DNA from: Eucalyptus grandis
Taxonomy: Eukaryota > Streptophyta > Magnoliopsida > Myrtales > Myrtaceae
Direction: 5' to 3'
DNA length: 64,000 nucleotides
Assembly: GCF_016545825.1 (NCBI RefSeq)
Contig: NC_052619.1
Location: 48,484,127 to 48,548,126 of the forward strand
Numbering within the stretch: the stretch's first letter is position 1; every line of letters starts with the position of its first letter. The translations under genes were made by a program, and so were the position numbers. Of this stretch, positions 32,992 through 45,133 are shown in pieces. The notes under the pieces are model-generated. The model made no database searches and was not told the DNA's origin. It saw nothing but the letters and a program-made list of their open reading frames with translations.

Positions 32992-34299
32992 CTAGTTACT
33001 AGTTAAGAGGACTTAAAGCCATTTAAAAATGGTTGTTGTGTTTTAACTAACATGTCTTATGTAGGATTGGTTGCATGTCAAAGTCGAGTGGAAAATCAGG
33101 TTAGTCACTAACCTCGTGTTAAATGGTCTTGTAGGTGGGAGTTATAAGGGGAGGCGTGCTTGTAAACCCTTTGTTTTGCAGGTGGTGCAAGGTTGTATGG
33201 ATGTATGAGGATTTATATTGAAGTGTTGGATGTTTAAATTTGAATGCATGATTACAAGCTTTAGCATGACACTACACACACAACCGCGGTCTAAAACCCC
33301 AATCGCCTAATCTAGGACCTTAGGAGGGTTTATGGGTGGAATCTATGAGTGAATACTCGTGGTAATCCATTATTTACATAGACCCGTTCATCCCAACCGA
33401 TAAAGATAGCACTGACCAACAATAGTAGCGGTGGGTAAACTATTTTTATCCTTTGGGATGAGGACCTTGAGCTTTTAGCACTTTCACCTTAGGCGTCAAA
33501 ACCTCACAGTTTCATGCGACATGTGATTTGTGCTTGCCATGTGTTTGGTGAGTAAGATATTGTTCTTTTTTATTGTTCTTATCTCTTACTCTCCATATTT
33601 CAATTGTGTGTTTTATATTTCAACGATGATATGTTTTAATCATGGATGCCCCTTTAGGTTTAGATTTAGACGGGTAAACCCGAAGTGGACGTGATCCCCG
33701 TGCTTGGAATTCTTGAACCTCACGGTTTTCGACAAGCTCACATTAAGGAACAAGAAGACGATGCCTTGATCAATGAGGAACGCTTGGCCCATGATAACAA
33801 GCGTCTCCACGTGATCCCACCTAGTCCTTAGGTTTTCATTTCATACACTTTTCTTGTAAAGGGAATTCATTTGTGTTTCCCTCTTTTCTATCAAGGTTTC
33901 CCTGTATTCATTTTCATATCCCTTGTAAAATCAAACTACTTTGTAAGCTTCAAGAAAGCAAGATTATGTTTCCCTTGTAATTGTTCAATGAAATGAATAA
34001 AATTCTTGAACATTTTCATGTAATTTTTAGAAAATGGGCATTCTGATTAAATATTTGTCGTCGTTTCTTTTCAATTGTATAATTTCTTTTGAGGAAATTT
34101 TGATAAGAGAATGTTATATGATACTGGGATCGTATACACTTCTTATCATTATTTCATCTCAAGAAAATATAAAATTGACTAGGATTTGTATTTCAATTAT
34201 CTCTTTTAACTTGTACTCATTCGAGTCATTTTCTTTTACAGAAGGTTTTGAAAAACGGCTAAAGAAAGATTTGTTGTATGAACTCACCGCCAAACAAAG
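32992..34299 (+). other. Untranslated leader of the Ogre/Tat element
   Basis: About 1.3 kb between primer-binding site and gag with no convincing coding sequence. A long leader is usual for this group. Confidence 0.55.
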
Positions 34300-36513
34300 A
34301 TGAAAAACGAAGATACCCGAGTCCGTGTCAATAATATGGAGAATCAAATGGCACAAATGATGACGTTATTGGCTGATCTCTCCAGCCAAGTCAAAAACTT
34401 GACATCTGCTTCTTCTACCATGAATATTCCTATCGCGCCCCCTAAAGTGCCGATAGTAGAGCCCATGGCAAAAGGGTCTGCGGAAGAGATTCCCACTGCA
34501 ATCCTAATAGTTATTGGTCCAAAGCCTCCCTCTAAGGAGATTCCAACTTCGCACTTTGATGAAGAAAATGCAAGGTGCCTCGCAAAGATTGAGGAGCGCC
34601 TTTGCATGCTGCAAGGCTATCAGTTACAGGAGCTTGATAAACTGTCACCTTTTGCCAAAGTTATGGTCCCTGAATTCTATAAGGAGCTGGAGTTCATAAG
34701 GAAATACGACGGCATCGAATGTCCTGAGACTCATTTGAAGTACTACCTGGGCAAGATGGCCCATTATTTAGATAATCCCCCACTCTTGATTAATTCTTTT
34801 CAGGACAGCTTGGTTGGTCCTGCGTTAACATGGTTTATAGAGTTGGACATGGAGAAGACCCGTACTTGGGAAGATCTCGTTGATGAATTCCTCCAGCAAT
34901 ACAAATTCAATACTGAAATTGCTCCGACTTGAGAGGAATTAGTTCGGGTTGAGAAAAGAAGAACTGAATCATTTAAAGCCTACGCTCAAAGATGGAGGGT
35001 TACTGTGTCTCAAGTAAAACCGCCATTATCTGAGAAAGAGACCATGAAATTGCTACTTCAAGCTATGCCCCGTGATTATTTTGAGAAGATGTACAAACAT
35101 ACCTTTATGAACTTTGCCACATTTGTGGAGTTGGGTGAACGCATGAAGGAATCATGTGTGAAGGAAGGTTGACGAAGAACACAAACCGTTGATATACCCC
35201 GAAGAGATAAGGAATCGGCTGTGGAGATTGCCTACATACAAAATTCCTCTTCTCAGAAGCCATACAACCTTCAAGTTCATAAACCTGCCATGGAGGTAGG
35301 GGGTTCTTCTAGAAACTTTGAGCACAAAGGAAAAGCCCTTCAAAGGCAATTTACTCCATTGCCTAGGCCCATGTCCCAACTACTTCCAATGTTGATCGAA
35401 AATCATCTTGTGGCTAAAGAGATCCCGAGGGATAATTTCCCAAAGTATGCTGGGTACGACCCTAATAAGACGTGTGAATATCATATGGGAGAGAAAGGTC
35501 ATCATGTGGATAACTGTGTTGTGCTCCGTTCTAAGATCCAGAATTTGATGAATAAAAAGATGCTCACTTTTAAGGACTCAGTGCCGAATGTCCAACAAAA
35601 CCCCCTTCCAAAACATTCTAAAGATGTCGACATGATTTATGGGGATGCCGACAAACATATACTCTAGATAGATATCCAAAAGTTGGAACAGATCATGCCA
35701 TTTGCTGATCGCCAGCTGAAAGGTGACATCACTCGTGATGAGAAGGTAGATTGCTTAGCAAAGGTAACTGAATTGGGAATTATCCAATATGAAAATAATG
35801 AACCCGCTTTGAGGCGAATGTCTCTGGTTGAAGTCGATTTGTCCGGCAATGATATAATCCCAAAAGTCATAAGGAAGATTGGGAATCTGAGTCAGAATGA
35901 TACACGGAAGGAGGATCGTCAAGCCTCGAAAAGCAAAACCCCTATGTACCAAGATTTTGACACTAAAAGTGAAGAATATAAAGCTTCTCGTATGGATCGT
36001 GAGTTTGTTCAAAAAGCTCTTGAAAATGGTGAAGTTGTTGATATCCTTGGTCAACCAAGTGGTAAATATGACTTTAAGGTGAAGTTTACACCACCGCCAA
36101 GTTTCTTCGTTGACGTAAAGGATATTGTCCCGAGTGGATGGGATGATGAAGAAGACCTTACTTCAACTCTGCCAAAAGATAAAGAGGTTCACTCCTATGA
36201 TGAAGATGAGGATGAATACAAAACTTCTCGTTCGGATAGTGAGTTCATAAGGAAAACCCATGAGAGAGGTGAAGTGGTGGACACCTTGGGACAACCAAAT
36301 GGGAAGTATGACTTTATGGTCAAGTATACCCCTCCTCCAAGTTATTTTCAAAACCCCAAAGACATCGTTCCTAGTGGATGGGGAGATGAATTCGAGGACG
36401 ACTTCATGGCTATGATTGAGCCTGTTGTGATTAATTTGACCAAAGAGAAAATTCTCTGTCAGGCTGATTCAACTGACAAGGGCGCCATCAAAGTCTCTTG
36501 TCTCCACCTTTGA
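34300..36513 (+). pseudogene. Gypsy gag with three in-frame stops and a duplicated C-terminal module
   Basis: One reading frame of 738 codons from ATG at 34300, broken by TGA at 34930, TGA at 35170 and TAG at 35665. The N-terminal part is coiled-coil-like (ENQMAQMMTLLADLSSQV). The core reads FPKYAGYDPNKTCEYHMGEK and GHHVDNC, a retrotransposon gag followed by a Cys/His knuckle-like segment, as in Tat/Ogre. The last 180 codons contain two copies of a module of about 75 residues: EFVQKALENGEVVDILGQPS and EFIRKTHERGEVVDTLGQPN, each followed by GKYDF…TPPPS(F/Y)F…KDIVPSGW. The function of that module is unknown to me. Confidence 0.8.
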
Positions 36514-37259
36514 AGGATTTCTTTCCTGGTCCACCGAAGCTCTTGCAAGAAGAAGAGGCCAATGTATATCACTTTGCTGATTTGTTTGAAGATGGTTTGG
36601 TTGGCAGGTGAAGAGCCTACAGTTCCCATTGTGTAAGAGATGATTCTAGTTCTTGCATTCAATTTTTAGTTGTATTCCATTTAGTTCTCCCCTGCGAGAG
36701 AATTCCATTCATTTCTCCCCTGCAAGGGAATTCCATTCATTTCTCCCCTGTGAGGGAATTCCATTCATTTCATTCGTTTGTGCTTGTAATAATCTGGATC
36801 ATAAACTTTCTAGATCCAAGATGATATACGCTGTAATGCAATTTTCGCATATCAATAAAATTCATGTTTTGTTAATAGACATGTAAAGCCCGAATCAGTC
36901 CTATGATGATGCTTTGAGGCCTGAGCCTCCACACGATCTATAGTTTCAAAATGTTTTAGTTGAGCAAAGACGTCCAATGACATGAGGACTAGTTCCCAAT
37001 AAATTTTTCAAAAACAACTTGAATTTGAAAACAAATGTTTCATGTCATTTACATTCATTGCATTCATTCATATGTATATATACTAACCATTTTTCGATTG
37101 CATCCCAAGCATGGCATTTTATATCATGATAGTCATTTGCATGGCTCGGATTCGCATTCAAAAGACTTTGACAAACTCGATTATTCCGACTCAAAGAATG
37201 AGGATGATCCTCGAGTTATTAAAAATGAATGGCTCAAATATGAAGAGTCCAAACCTCCT
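36514..37259 (+). other. Remnant spacer where protease should lie
   Basis: Non-coding apart from short scraps such as DPRVIKNEWLKYEESKPPITK at about 37210. No aspartic protease motif (DTG/DSG context) is visible. Includes the 31-bp repeats listed separately. Confidence 0.5.
36684..36775 (+). repeat. 31-bp tandem repeat, three copies
   Basis: Unit TTCTCCCCTGNNAGNGAATT followed by CCATTCATT, three times in a row with few differences. Confidence 0.9.
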
Positions 37260-38428
37260 ATCACCAAATAGTCAATCATTGTAAATTTGGGAGATTCGGA
37301 TAACCCTAAAGAAATCAAGATTGGGGTAGGTCTCTCTCAAGCAGATGCCAATAGATTAATTGGGCTCTTGAAAGAAATATATGAAGGAGAGTGTGGCACA
37401 TATGAACGGTCATCTCTTGGCTAGAAAAATCATGAGGCTCGGTTACTATTGGTTGACCATGGAAGCCGATTGTATTCAGCATGTGAGGTGCTATCATCAA
37501 TGCCAAGTCTATGGAGACAAAATCAATGCTTCTCCTAATGAGCTACATCAAATGTCTGAGCCCTGGCCTTTTTCAATGTGGGGCATCGACATCATTGGAC
37601 CAATTAATCCTAAAGCATCGAATGGACATCGTTTATCATAGTAGCAATTGATTACTTCACCAAATGTATTGAAGCCAATTCTTATGCCCATGTTACTGCA
37701 AAGAGTGTGGCAAAATTCATTCGTCATGATATCATCGCTTGATATGGAGTTCCTGAAGCAATAATCATAGATAATGGATCAAACTTGAACAATAAAGCGG
37801 TGGATGATTTACTTGGAGGATTCCACATTCGCCATTTGAATTCTTCTCCTTATCGCCCACAAATGAATGGAGCGTGGAGGCAGCAAATAAAAACATCAAG
37901 AAGATTTTAGTCAAAACGGCGGAAAATTATCATGATTGGCATGATCGGTTGCCATATGCTTTGTTTGCTTATCGAACTTCAATTCGTACTTCGACTTGGG
38001 CAACACCTTTCTCATTAGTTTATGGGATGGAAGCTGTATTACCTGTGGAAGTGGAAATTCCTTCACTGAGGGTACTTTCTCAAATCGAGCTCTCTGAAGC
38101 TGAATGGGTTCAACAAAGATTTGAACAACTTAATATGATTGATGAAAAGAGAGTAAAAGCCTTATGTCATGAACAAAGCTATCAAAAGAAAGTAGCTAGG
38201 TCGTTCAACCGCAAGGTTAGGCCAAGACATTTCGAAATTAACGATCTCGTCTTGAGAAAGGTTTAACCTATCATTCCAGATCCTCGTGGAAAGTTTACTC
38301 CAAACTACGAAGGTCCATATATTGTAAAGAAAGTGCTACCTGGTGGAGCACTAATCCATGTAGAAATGGATGGTCAAAAATTGCCAAAACCTGTCAATGC
38401 TGATGCTGTCAAGAAGTATTATTCATGA
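37260..38428 (+). pseudogene. pol remnant: RT entry segment joined to a frameshifted integrase
   Basis: IIVNLGDSDNPKEIKIGVGL and SQADANRLIGLLKE (37275-37376) are the segment just ahead of the RT domain in Tat/Ogre pol. It passes directly, at about 37380, into YEGECGT and NGHLLARKIMRLGYYWL, the zinc-binding start of integrase, so RT and RNase H are deleted. The integrase core follows with WGIDIIGPI (first Asp), DNGSNLNN (second Asp) and the NG..E region near 37868, but frameshifts at about 37395, 37634 and 37872 and stops at 37740 and 38263 break it. The C-terminus RSFNRKVRPRHFEINDLVL and NADAVKKYYS is recognisable. Confidence 0.85.
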
Positions 38429-40365
38429 ATAAAGTGAAAGGCCTTTGAGCCATTTTTGGATTGAATCTGAGCCACTTTAGGATATTTTGCATCATGCATT
38501 TCATGCATACATATTGCATCTACATGTTTGTTCATTTTGCAGGATCTCTGACGAAGATTCTACCCGTCCGCGAGAGGTTCATCTCAAAAATGCAAAAATT
38601 TCGCAAAAGTGCCAATCTTCTTTAGAACTTAGAAGTGACATTTTCCTTTAGAATGCTAAAAGAGTCAGTTAGAACTTTAGAAGTACAACTAGAACTCTAG
38701 AAGTGAACCTCTGTGCTAATCAAAGCTTGTTCTGTCTACAGATTTTATTCAACCTTACTTCCAAAAGTTTCCCCAGTAAGGTCAAGAAAGCATGTCTTTC
38801 CAAACAAAATTTCATTACATTTTCATTCCCCAAGGAGCTGAATTTAACTAAAGTGTGTTTTGAAAAACCTGAAGAGGATTGTTAAATATGCCAGGTGGTA
38901 GTGCCTAAAATGATGAGAGGCAACCTTTTTACCAAACACGTCCTCATACACTCTTTGAGAGAATTGAGTGGAAAGAACCATGTCTTAGGGCATAGGATTC
39001 ATTCACAGTGAATACATGATTTGAAATGATAAAGGCATTTTCATTTCTCAATCCCCAAACACTATTGATATCCCTTGCAAGCCAAATAGGGAGCATTTCC
39101 AAAATAACCCTGTCAAGAACAACCCCACATTGGGGCAAAATAGGAGGTCTTGGTTGAAAATCATGGAGCAAAAGATTAAGAAAGATTTTATTGCTTTCAC
39201 TTGCATCAATCTTCTTGTACTAGCTTCAGGTGATTTCTTATCGAAACTCGAAGCATCCCGAAGTGACAAAGAGCATTCCGTTCACTACCACAAACACAAT
39301 TATCCATTGCTTAGCCAATTTGAGCCTTATGCAATTCTTTCATAACCCCAAGTGATGATTATCTCCCCACACTGGGGCAAGGCACATGATTTACCAACAA
39401 TATTGAGAATATTGGTAATGTTTGTAAATGCCACTCGAGAGTCCTAGATACTCAAAAGAGAATGAAAACTAGGGGGCATGAAAAAGCAATGTGCCTGGTA
39501 AAAGAAAGGCCAATGCCCATAAAAAAATGCAAAGAAAAGCAAGAATGCAAAAAAGAGCGAAATCCATGATCATGCAAAAGATCATCCGTTGAAAAACAAA
39601 AGAAATGTCTTGCAAGAAAAAAAAAACATGTATTACAAGCAATATCATTAGAATAGAGAGCAAAGCTCTCATGTCTCAATACAAATTACCAAAAGGACTC
39701 TCGAGATAGGTTAAATTTCAAGAGTTGAATTTTTGAAAAGTCGTGCGATGGTAATGATGCCAAGATAATCACTCACTTTTAACCCTTTGATATTTGAAAA
39801 TTTTTCAAGCCTTTTTAAGCCTCACCCGAACCAACATTACAACCCTTATCCGAAGTCTCCTCCGATTGGGATGGTTCGAGTTGAAATGAGAGTATCACAT
39901 AGGAGCTACTACTAGAAGGAGTTGAAGCAATCCTATCTTATCTTATCTTCAAGGTTCTTGACTTGTAAACCCGATGAAGATATTGATTGAATATTTATTT
40001 CTTGGCCTCAAAGTGCATACCCTTTGTGTAAGCCCATGACCAAGCCATCATTACGATCCGTTTAAAAGACCTTTTGATCAATGGATTGTATTCACTGTGA
40101 ACGTTTCCGAAAACCATAGACATAGGTCGAGTGAGACTTCTCCAGTGAGATTTAAACAGTTTTCTCATATCAATGGTTGGGAACAAAAGCCCTTTTTGAG
40201 AGCTAGTGTGAAAGACCTCTTTTAATTAGGATATTTCCACTTGGCATATTTGATTTAACCCTTAGATGGTTAATCAAATCTCATTTTGTTAAAATCTTCT
40301 CTGAAAGAATTTGGCAATCAATGTTATTGCGCAAGATTGGTTCTCCAGCAATTTCGAAACTCATA
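38429..40365 (+). other. 3' spacer of the Ogre/Tat element
   Basis: About 2 kb with no convincing coding frame. Long non-coding 3' regions are common in this lineage. ACTTTAGAAGTA-type words recur around 38625-38705. Confidence 0.5.
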
Positions 40366-40851
40366 ATCGGTCGAAAGGACCTTTTCTCGGTCGAAGCCCA
40401 TTTATAACACGGTAAGACTCTTCTCCCAGTCAAAGCCCGTTATAACACGGTAAGACCCTTCTCCCGGTCAAAGCCCGTTATAACACGGTAAGACCCTTTT
40501 CCGGTCAAAGCCCGTTATAACACGGTAAGACCATTTTCCCGGTCAAAGCCCGTTATTACACAGTAAGACCTTCTTTCCCAATTGAAACCCGTTATTACAC
40601 AGTAAGACCCTTTTTCCCGGTCGAAAGGACCTTTTCCCTGTCAAAGTCCATTTATAACACGGTAAGACCCTTTTCTTGGTCAAAGCCCGTTATTACACTG
40701 TAAGACCCTTTTCCCGATCGAAAGGACCTTTTCCCTGTCAAAGTCCGTTTATAACACAGTAAGACCCTTTTCCTGGTCAAAGCCTGTTATTACACTGTAA
40801 GACCATTTTCCCGGTCAAAGCCTGTTATAACACGGTAAGACTTTTCTCCCA
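40366..40851 (+). repeat. 38-bp minisatellite, about 12-13 copies
   Basis: Unit built from CGGTCAAAGCCCGTTATAAC and ACGGTAAGACCCTTCTCC, period 38 in the cleanest part (about 40435-40560) and 36-42 elsewhere. Variants TTTATAACAC and TTATTACAC alternate and GGTCGAAAGGACCTTTT is interposed several times, which suggests a higher-order pattern. Confidence 0.9.
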
Positions 40852-41123
40852 GTTTAAACCATAGGGTTTGTAGGTCCACCCTTAAACCATTTATTTTCAT
40901 TTAGTAATTTCATTGTCTTCATTCCATTCCACGAGAGAGAGAGAAACAGAGACATAGTGAATAAACCCCAATAGTTCAGATACCCTGATAAGTAAAGGTA
41001 AGTATCAGGTACGTCCCTAACCAACCATCATTGCTTTTGTCATTTTCTATTTTCAAAGTCGAGTGGACTAAAAATTTCAGGTATCAATTTTATCTTTGAG
41101 CAGAACCTCTTTGAGCTCCCACC

Positions 41124-41137
41124 TAAAGAGGGGTAGC
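41124..41137 (+). other. Polypurine tract of the Ogre/Tat element
   Basis: AAAGAGGGGTAG directly ahead of the right LTR start (CGTTGACACCCG at 41138). Confidence 0.65.
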
Positions 41138-44100
41138 GTTGACACCCGAAATTTTCGTCGACATCTTAAACCAATATTTTCCAAAAAAAAAAAAAAATGA
41201 AAAAAAAATTGATTGAAATGAAAAGATAAAAAAAATTAGAAATAAGGAAAACGAAAAAAAAAAAAGGAGAGAAATAAAGAAAAAAATGGACAGCCGCTCT
41301 CTCACGGGCTCTCTCTCTAAAAAACAGGGGGCTCTCTCGAGGAAAAGGGATTCTCTCTCTCTACAACCGCTCTTTCTCCATGGAGGATTCTCTGGCTCAC
41401 TCGCTTAGGGGGGCACTCTTTTCTCTCTCTACAACTCCTCTCGGAAATTCTCTTTGTCGAAGCCGATTTCTAGGGTTCTTCGAGCTCAACTGATGACCTC
41501 GAAGCTGACGATCGAACGCAGCGGCAGAGGCGGCAACGGTAGCGGCTCCTTCTCTTAGCCCTCCCTTCGGATGAAATCGGATCGCAACCTCCTCCTCCGC
41601 TAAAATCCCTATCTCCAACTAAGTAGAATGGGAGTTCATTGGGGATTTCGTCGCTGGTGTTCGTCCGTGCGAGAAGGTGGAGAGCTGGTTTTCACTCGGG
41701 ATCTGGCTATCTCTCGATTGTTTATTCTCGGGCTCTCTTTGGGAAAACAGCTGAACGGACTCTCTTGATCGGAATCTCTCCACAAATCTGTTTGGTTCAA
41801 AGGATTTCGATCAATCAAAACCGACTGACGAGGATCGGTGAAGACCGTGGCAGCAACGGCGACGACAACGACGCTTAATCGATCTTCTCTCTAGATCGGG
41901 CTCACCGGATCGGTGAGCTCTCTTTCTATCCTTCTCGATCCATTAGGGTTTCGATTTTGGTTCTCTCTTTGAATCCGTTCGAGTCGTGGATTCTGACCTC
42001 TCTCTCTCTCTCTTTCGATCGCTCTCTCTGGTAATTTTGCTCTCTCGGATCCGACTCTCTATTGCTCGTTTGACGATTGTGTCCTTCCGGAGCTCGAGGT
42101 GCTGGGGTTCGGATCCACGCCAAGTCTGGAGGTTTCGGTTCATCTCTAAGGACAAAACTCTGAAACCCCTCGCGACACTGCTCTCATTTCGGCTTGATCA
42201 GGTTCCTTCTCTCGATCACTCTTTCTCTTTTGATTTTGTACTTATATCTACTTTCTAGCTCCAAAGTTGCATGCCTTCATTAGCTTCTTTTGCCAAGTGA
42301 GTTTAGCTTGCGTGTTGTTCATTATAATTGCCGTGTTTGCAATGTTCTGTTTGGTGCCATTTGCTTCATAACCTGGAAATGTCCTCCACTTGTTTGATGT
42401 AATAAACAACGACTGCCTTGTCCTTGTTGAAGAAAAATGGTCTTTCGAGGCGTGTATGGAATATCTGTTCATTTTAATATGAAAAGTTCGAAGCTTGGCC
42501 TTTAGCTGAGGAAGATGATACATGGTTAGATTTTGTTTTGTGGAGACGCCAGTGCTACTCACTTCTAACTTGGAATTGATGGTTATGGATGCTTCTTTTA
42601 CTGATATCCTGCAATGGGAAGCTAATGTAGACCATTGAAAGCCTGTTGCGGGTGAAAATCATAGGCATTCCATTCTGAACTTGCTTTAGATTTGTTGGAA
42701 CCTCTTCAACACATGCTGATTTGTAACTATTGTGGCCTTGAGCTAATGTCCGTTGACCCTTCGTTTGATGCTATTCCATTTAAGTAAGCATGAGCAGTGA
42801 CATAAGATCGTGTTATTATGAATTTCAAGTTCGTTTGGAAAAGATATTATGTCAGGGACGAATCAAATTTTACGGGAAATCAATCTATGGATGCTGACCA
42901 TGTCTTAATATCCCATGATTGGGTGTCTTCTGCTGCTGTATTGTGTTAAGCTTCCCCTTCTTATCCTTCTCTTGGATTATGCTTTCGTATGATGAGGGTT
43001 CAAGTAACACAGAAAGCTGGTTGTCTTGATATGATTTTGCCGGTTCTGTTCACTGATTTTACTGTTTCTTTGTGTGCTGTTTTTGTTGTTTCTTTAGGTA
43101 CTGATTTTGCTGGTTCTTTGCTTTGAGAGGCAAATTTTCTTGAAAAGATATACAATAATAGATTGAAACATTTGAGAATTCAAATCGCAAGTTTGTTATA
43201 TGATTGTGGGAATAACGTAGCCATATTTTTTTTAGCAAGTTGAGAAAAAGTTGGAAATTTGTACCAACCCTGCCAATATGTTGCCGCACTTTTCTCTCGC
43301 ATGATTTGCAATGCGTTGATGATTATTGATGATGAACTTGATTTGCCTTCATCTGCAATTTCGTATGCCTGATGTGTCACTTTCTCTTTTGGCTGAAATG
43401 AGGCGCTAGATGAGTTTTTTTTTTTTTTTATCTCAAGCCCTTCTAGACATAAAAAAAAAAAAATACACTTCTAGAGCTTTGATTTGATATGTCGCATGCC
43501 CTGAATGGATGTCATTTGGTCATCGAAAAACACCTATAAAATCTATCAATTCGGCAGCAGTTTTAGATTGATTTGCTGTTCTGACTTACTGCGATTTTCT
43601 GCTTTAATTGGAATGAGCTAGTAGATGATATTATTAGGACTTAATGTCTTCTGGAGATTTGTAATAGACTTCTCAAGCGTTCCATAGACATATAATATGC
43701 TTGATTTGGCAATCGTTTGCCCTGTCATATGTTTCTTGCAAAATAGAAGTCATTGTCTTCATGAATTCTGCTCCTCATATCTAACAGTTTGCTGTTCTAG
43801 AATGACCTTTATGTGTTCATCGATTTTTATAAAATCGTGTGTTTTGAATCTGAAAATAAGGTCATGTGACTTGAATGCTCAGTACGTTATACGCTTCGCA
43901 TGTGATCGTTAGATGAATGATTTAGGTGCAACCCATAATAATGTTGAACCTTGGGATATCACCTAGAATTTGATTTAGGGACTTCATGACTTTAGTCACC
44001 ATTTGTGAAAACAAAAGATGTCTTGTTTTTTTGTTGTTGTTTTGATATGCATGTTTGTTTCTCTCATTTGTATGTACCTAGTTATTAGTGTCTTAGATTA

Positions 44101-44816
44101 GGTTTAGATTAGGACCCGAAGATAGAGAAGGCATGAAGATGATGGAGGTCGATGTCCATTCCGACTGTTGTTATGTACTATTTGTTTTCCCGACATATGT
44201 CTCGGGTTCCATGTATTGTATAAAACCCGACGAGTTGCGGGTTTCCTTTCTTTCTCAATTGTTTTCTCTTTTATATTTTTTAGAATTGCATGATAGATTT
44301 ACTGCTTTTCCTTGAGTGTTTACTTCATGTCTTGCAATTTCAATTTCATTGATTGTTTTCCTTTCATTTTTTTTTTAAAAAAATAGAATAGAATGAAAGT
44401 AATCCACCACGCATGGTCACTTAGTATAGAACTGATGATCCCGAAAATGTAAAAAGAGACGCATGGACATGTTAGGAAAAACACAACATACTATTTAGGT
44501 ACTGAAATGGTGCTAATAGTTATATTAGCGTAACCCAAGTCCCCAAATTTAGATATATGATTGCATAGGAATCGAAGGAACTCTCATGACCCTCGATTGG
44601 GTTTTCTAGCCGACCCCCAAAAGAATGAGGCTAGTGGCGACTCCTATATATTCTTAGGTTGTTAAACAATTATACCGTATAAATAAACCTGCTGTCACGC
44701 GGGGTACGAGCTTGGGAGAGCTCGCGATCTCGTGAGGAAACTCTCGTGATCAAGTACCCCTTAACCCGACCTTTCCCCCCTTGGACATTCGAGGGCAGCG
44801 AGATCAGGTTGCGACA
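41138..44816 (+). mobile_element. 3' LTR of the Ogre/Tat element
   Basis: Intact 3.68-kb LTR, start (C/T)GTTGACACCCG, end GCGACA, without nested insertions. It contains the roughly 500 bases (42043-42540) that are missing from the left LTR. A-rich and CT-rich stretches occur in the first kilobase. Confidence 0.85.
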
Positions 44817-44821
44817 TGTAT
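44817..44821. repeat. Target site duplication (right) of the Ogre/Tat element
   Basis: TGTAT, identical to 22179-22183. Confidence 0.75.
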
Positions 44822-45133
44822 ACATAGAGGGAAAAAAAACTATTCATCATAATGCCAATTCAAGTAAAAATTGAAAACTCGAGATCAGGTATGACGTGGT
44901 TATTGATGAGCTATTGATGTCAAAATTTTCTTATCGATAACCGTGACTATAGTTGTTGATATAGTTAACAATTAGTCGACATGTCGAAGGAAGCGAAGAC
45001 ATTGTTTAGAAGATATCAATTGAACAAGATGATACTCAAGAAAAGTAATTTCAAATGCCGTGGTAGCCATGTTTATAACTTTTAATGGATGAAAAGAGGG
45101 AACACGATGATTGAGATAATTCAAAGGCAAGAT

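Larger units (their letters stand above)
22184..44816 (+). mobile_element. Ogre/Tat-type Ty3/gypsy element, internally deleted, with nested insertions
   Basis: Two long LTRs (about 3.7 kb each) with matching sequence from end to end, a perfect 5-bp target duplication TGTAT, a primer-binding site TGGCGACTCCGCTGGGGA and a polypurine stretch before the right LTR define the element. Without the 7.6-kb nested insertion it is about 15 kb. The body has a gag frame with three stops, a short start of pol, a frameshifted integrase and a long 3' spacer with a minisatellite. Protease, RT and RNase H are missing, so it cannot move by itself. Visually the LTR pair differs at only a few percent of positions, so the insertion is fairly young. 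Confidence 0.85.

Noticed and set aside
34034..34303. Open frame just ahead of gag that could be an extra Ogre ORF1
   Set aside because: Ogre elements can have an extra ORF, but this one is short, hydrophobic by AT bias and without recognisable features.
39452..39679. Minus-strand Phe/Leu/Cys-rich open frames
   Set aside because: Antisense to an A-rich, purine-rich spacer; composition explains the hydrophobic text.
40366..40851. Regular repeats that might suggest a CRISPR array
   Set aside because: Units are contiguous with no unique spacers, and they lie in a plant retrotransposon. This is a minisatellite.
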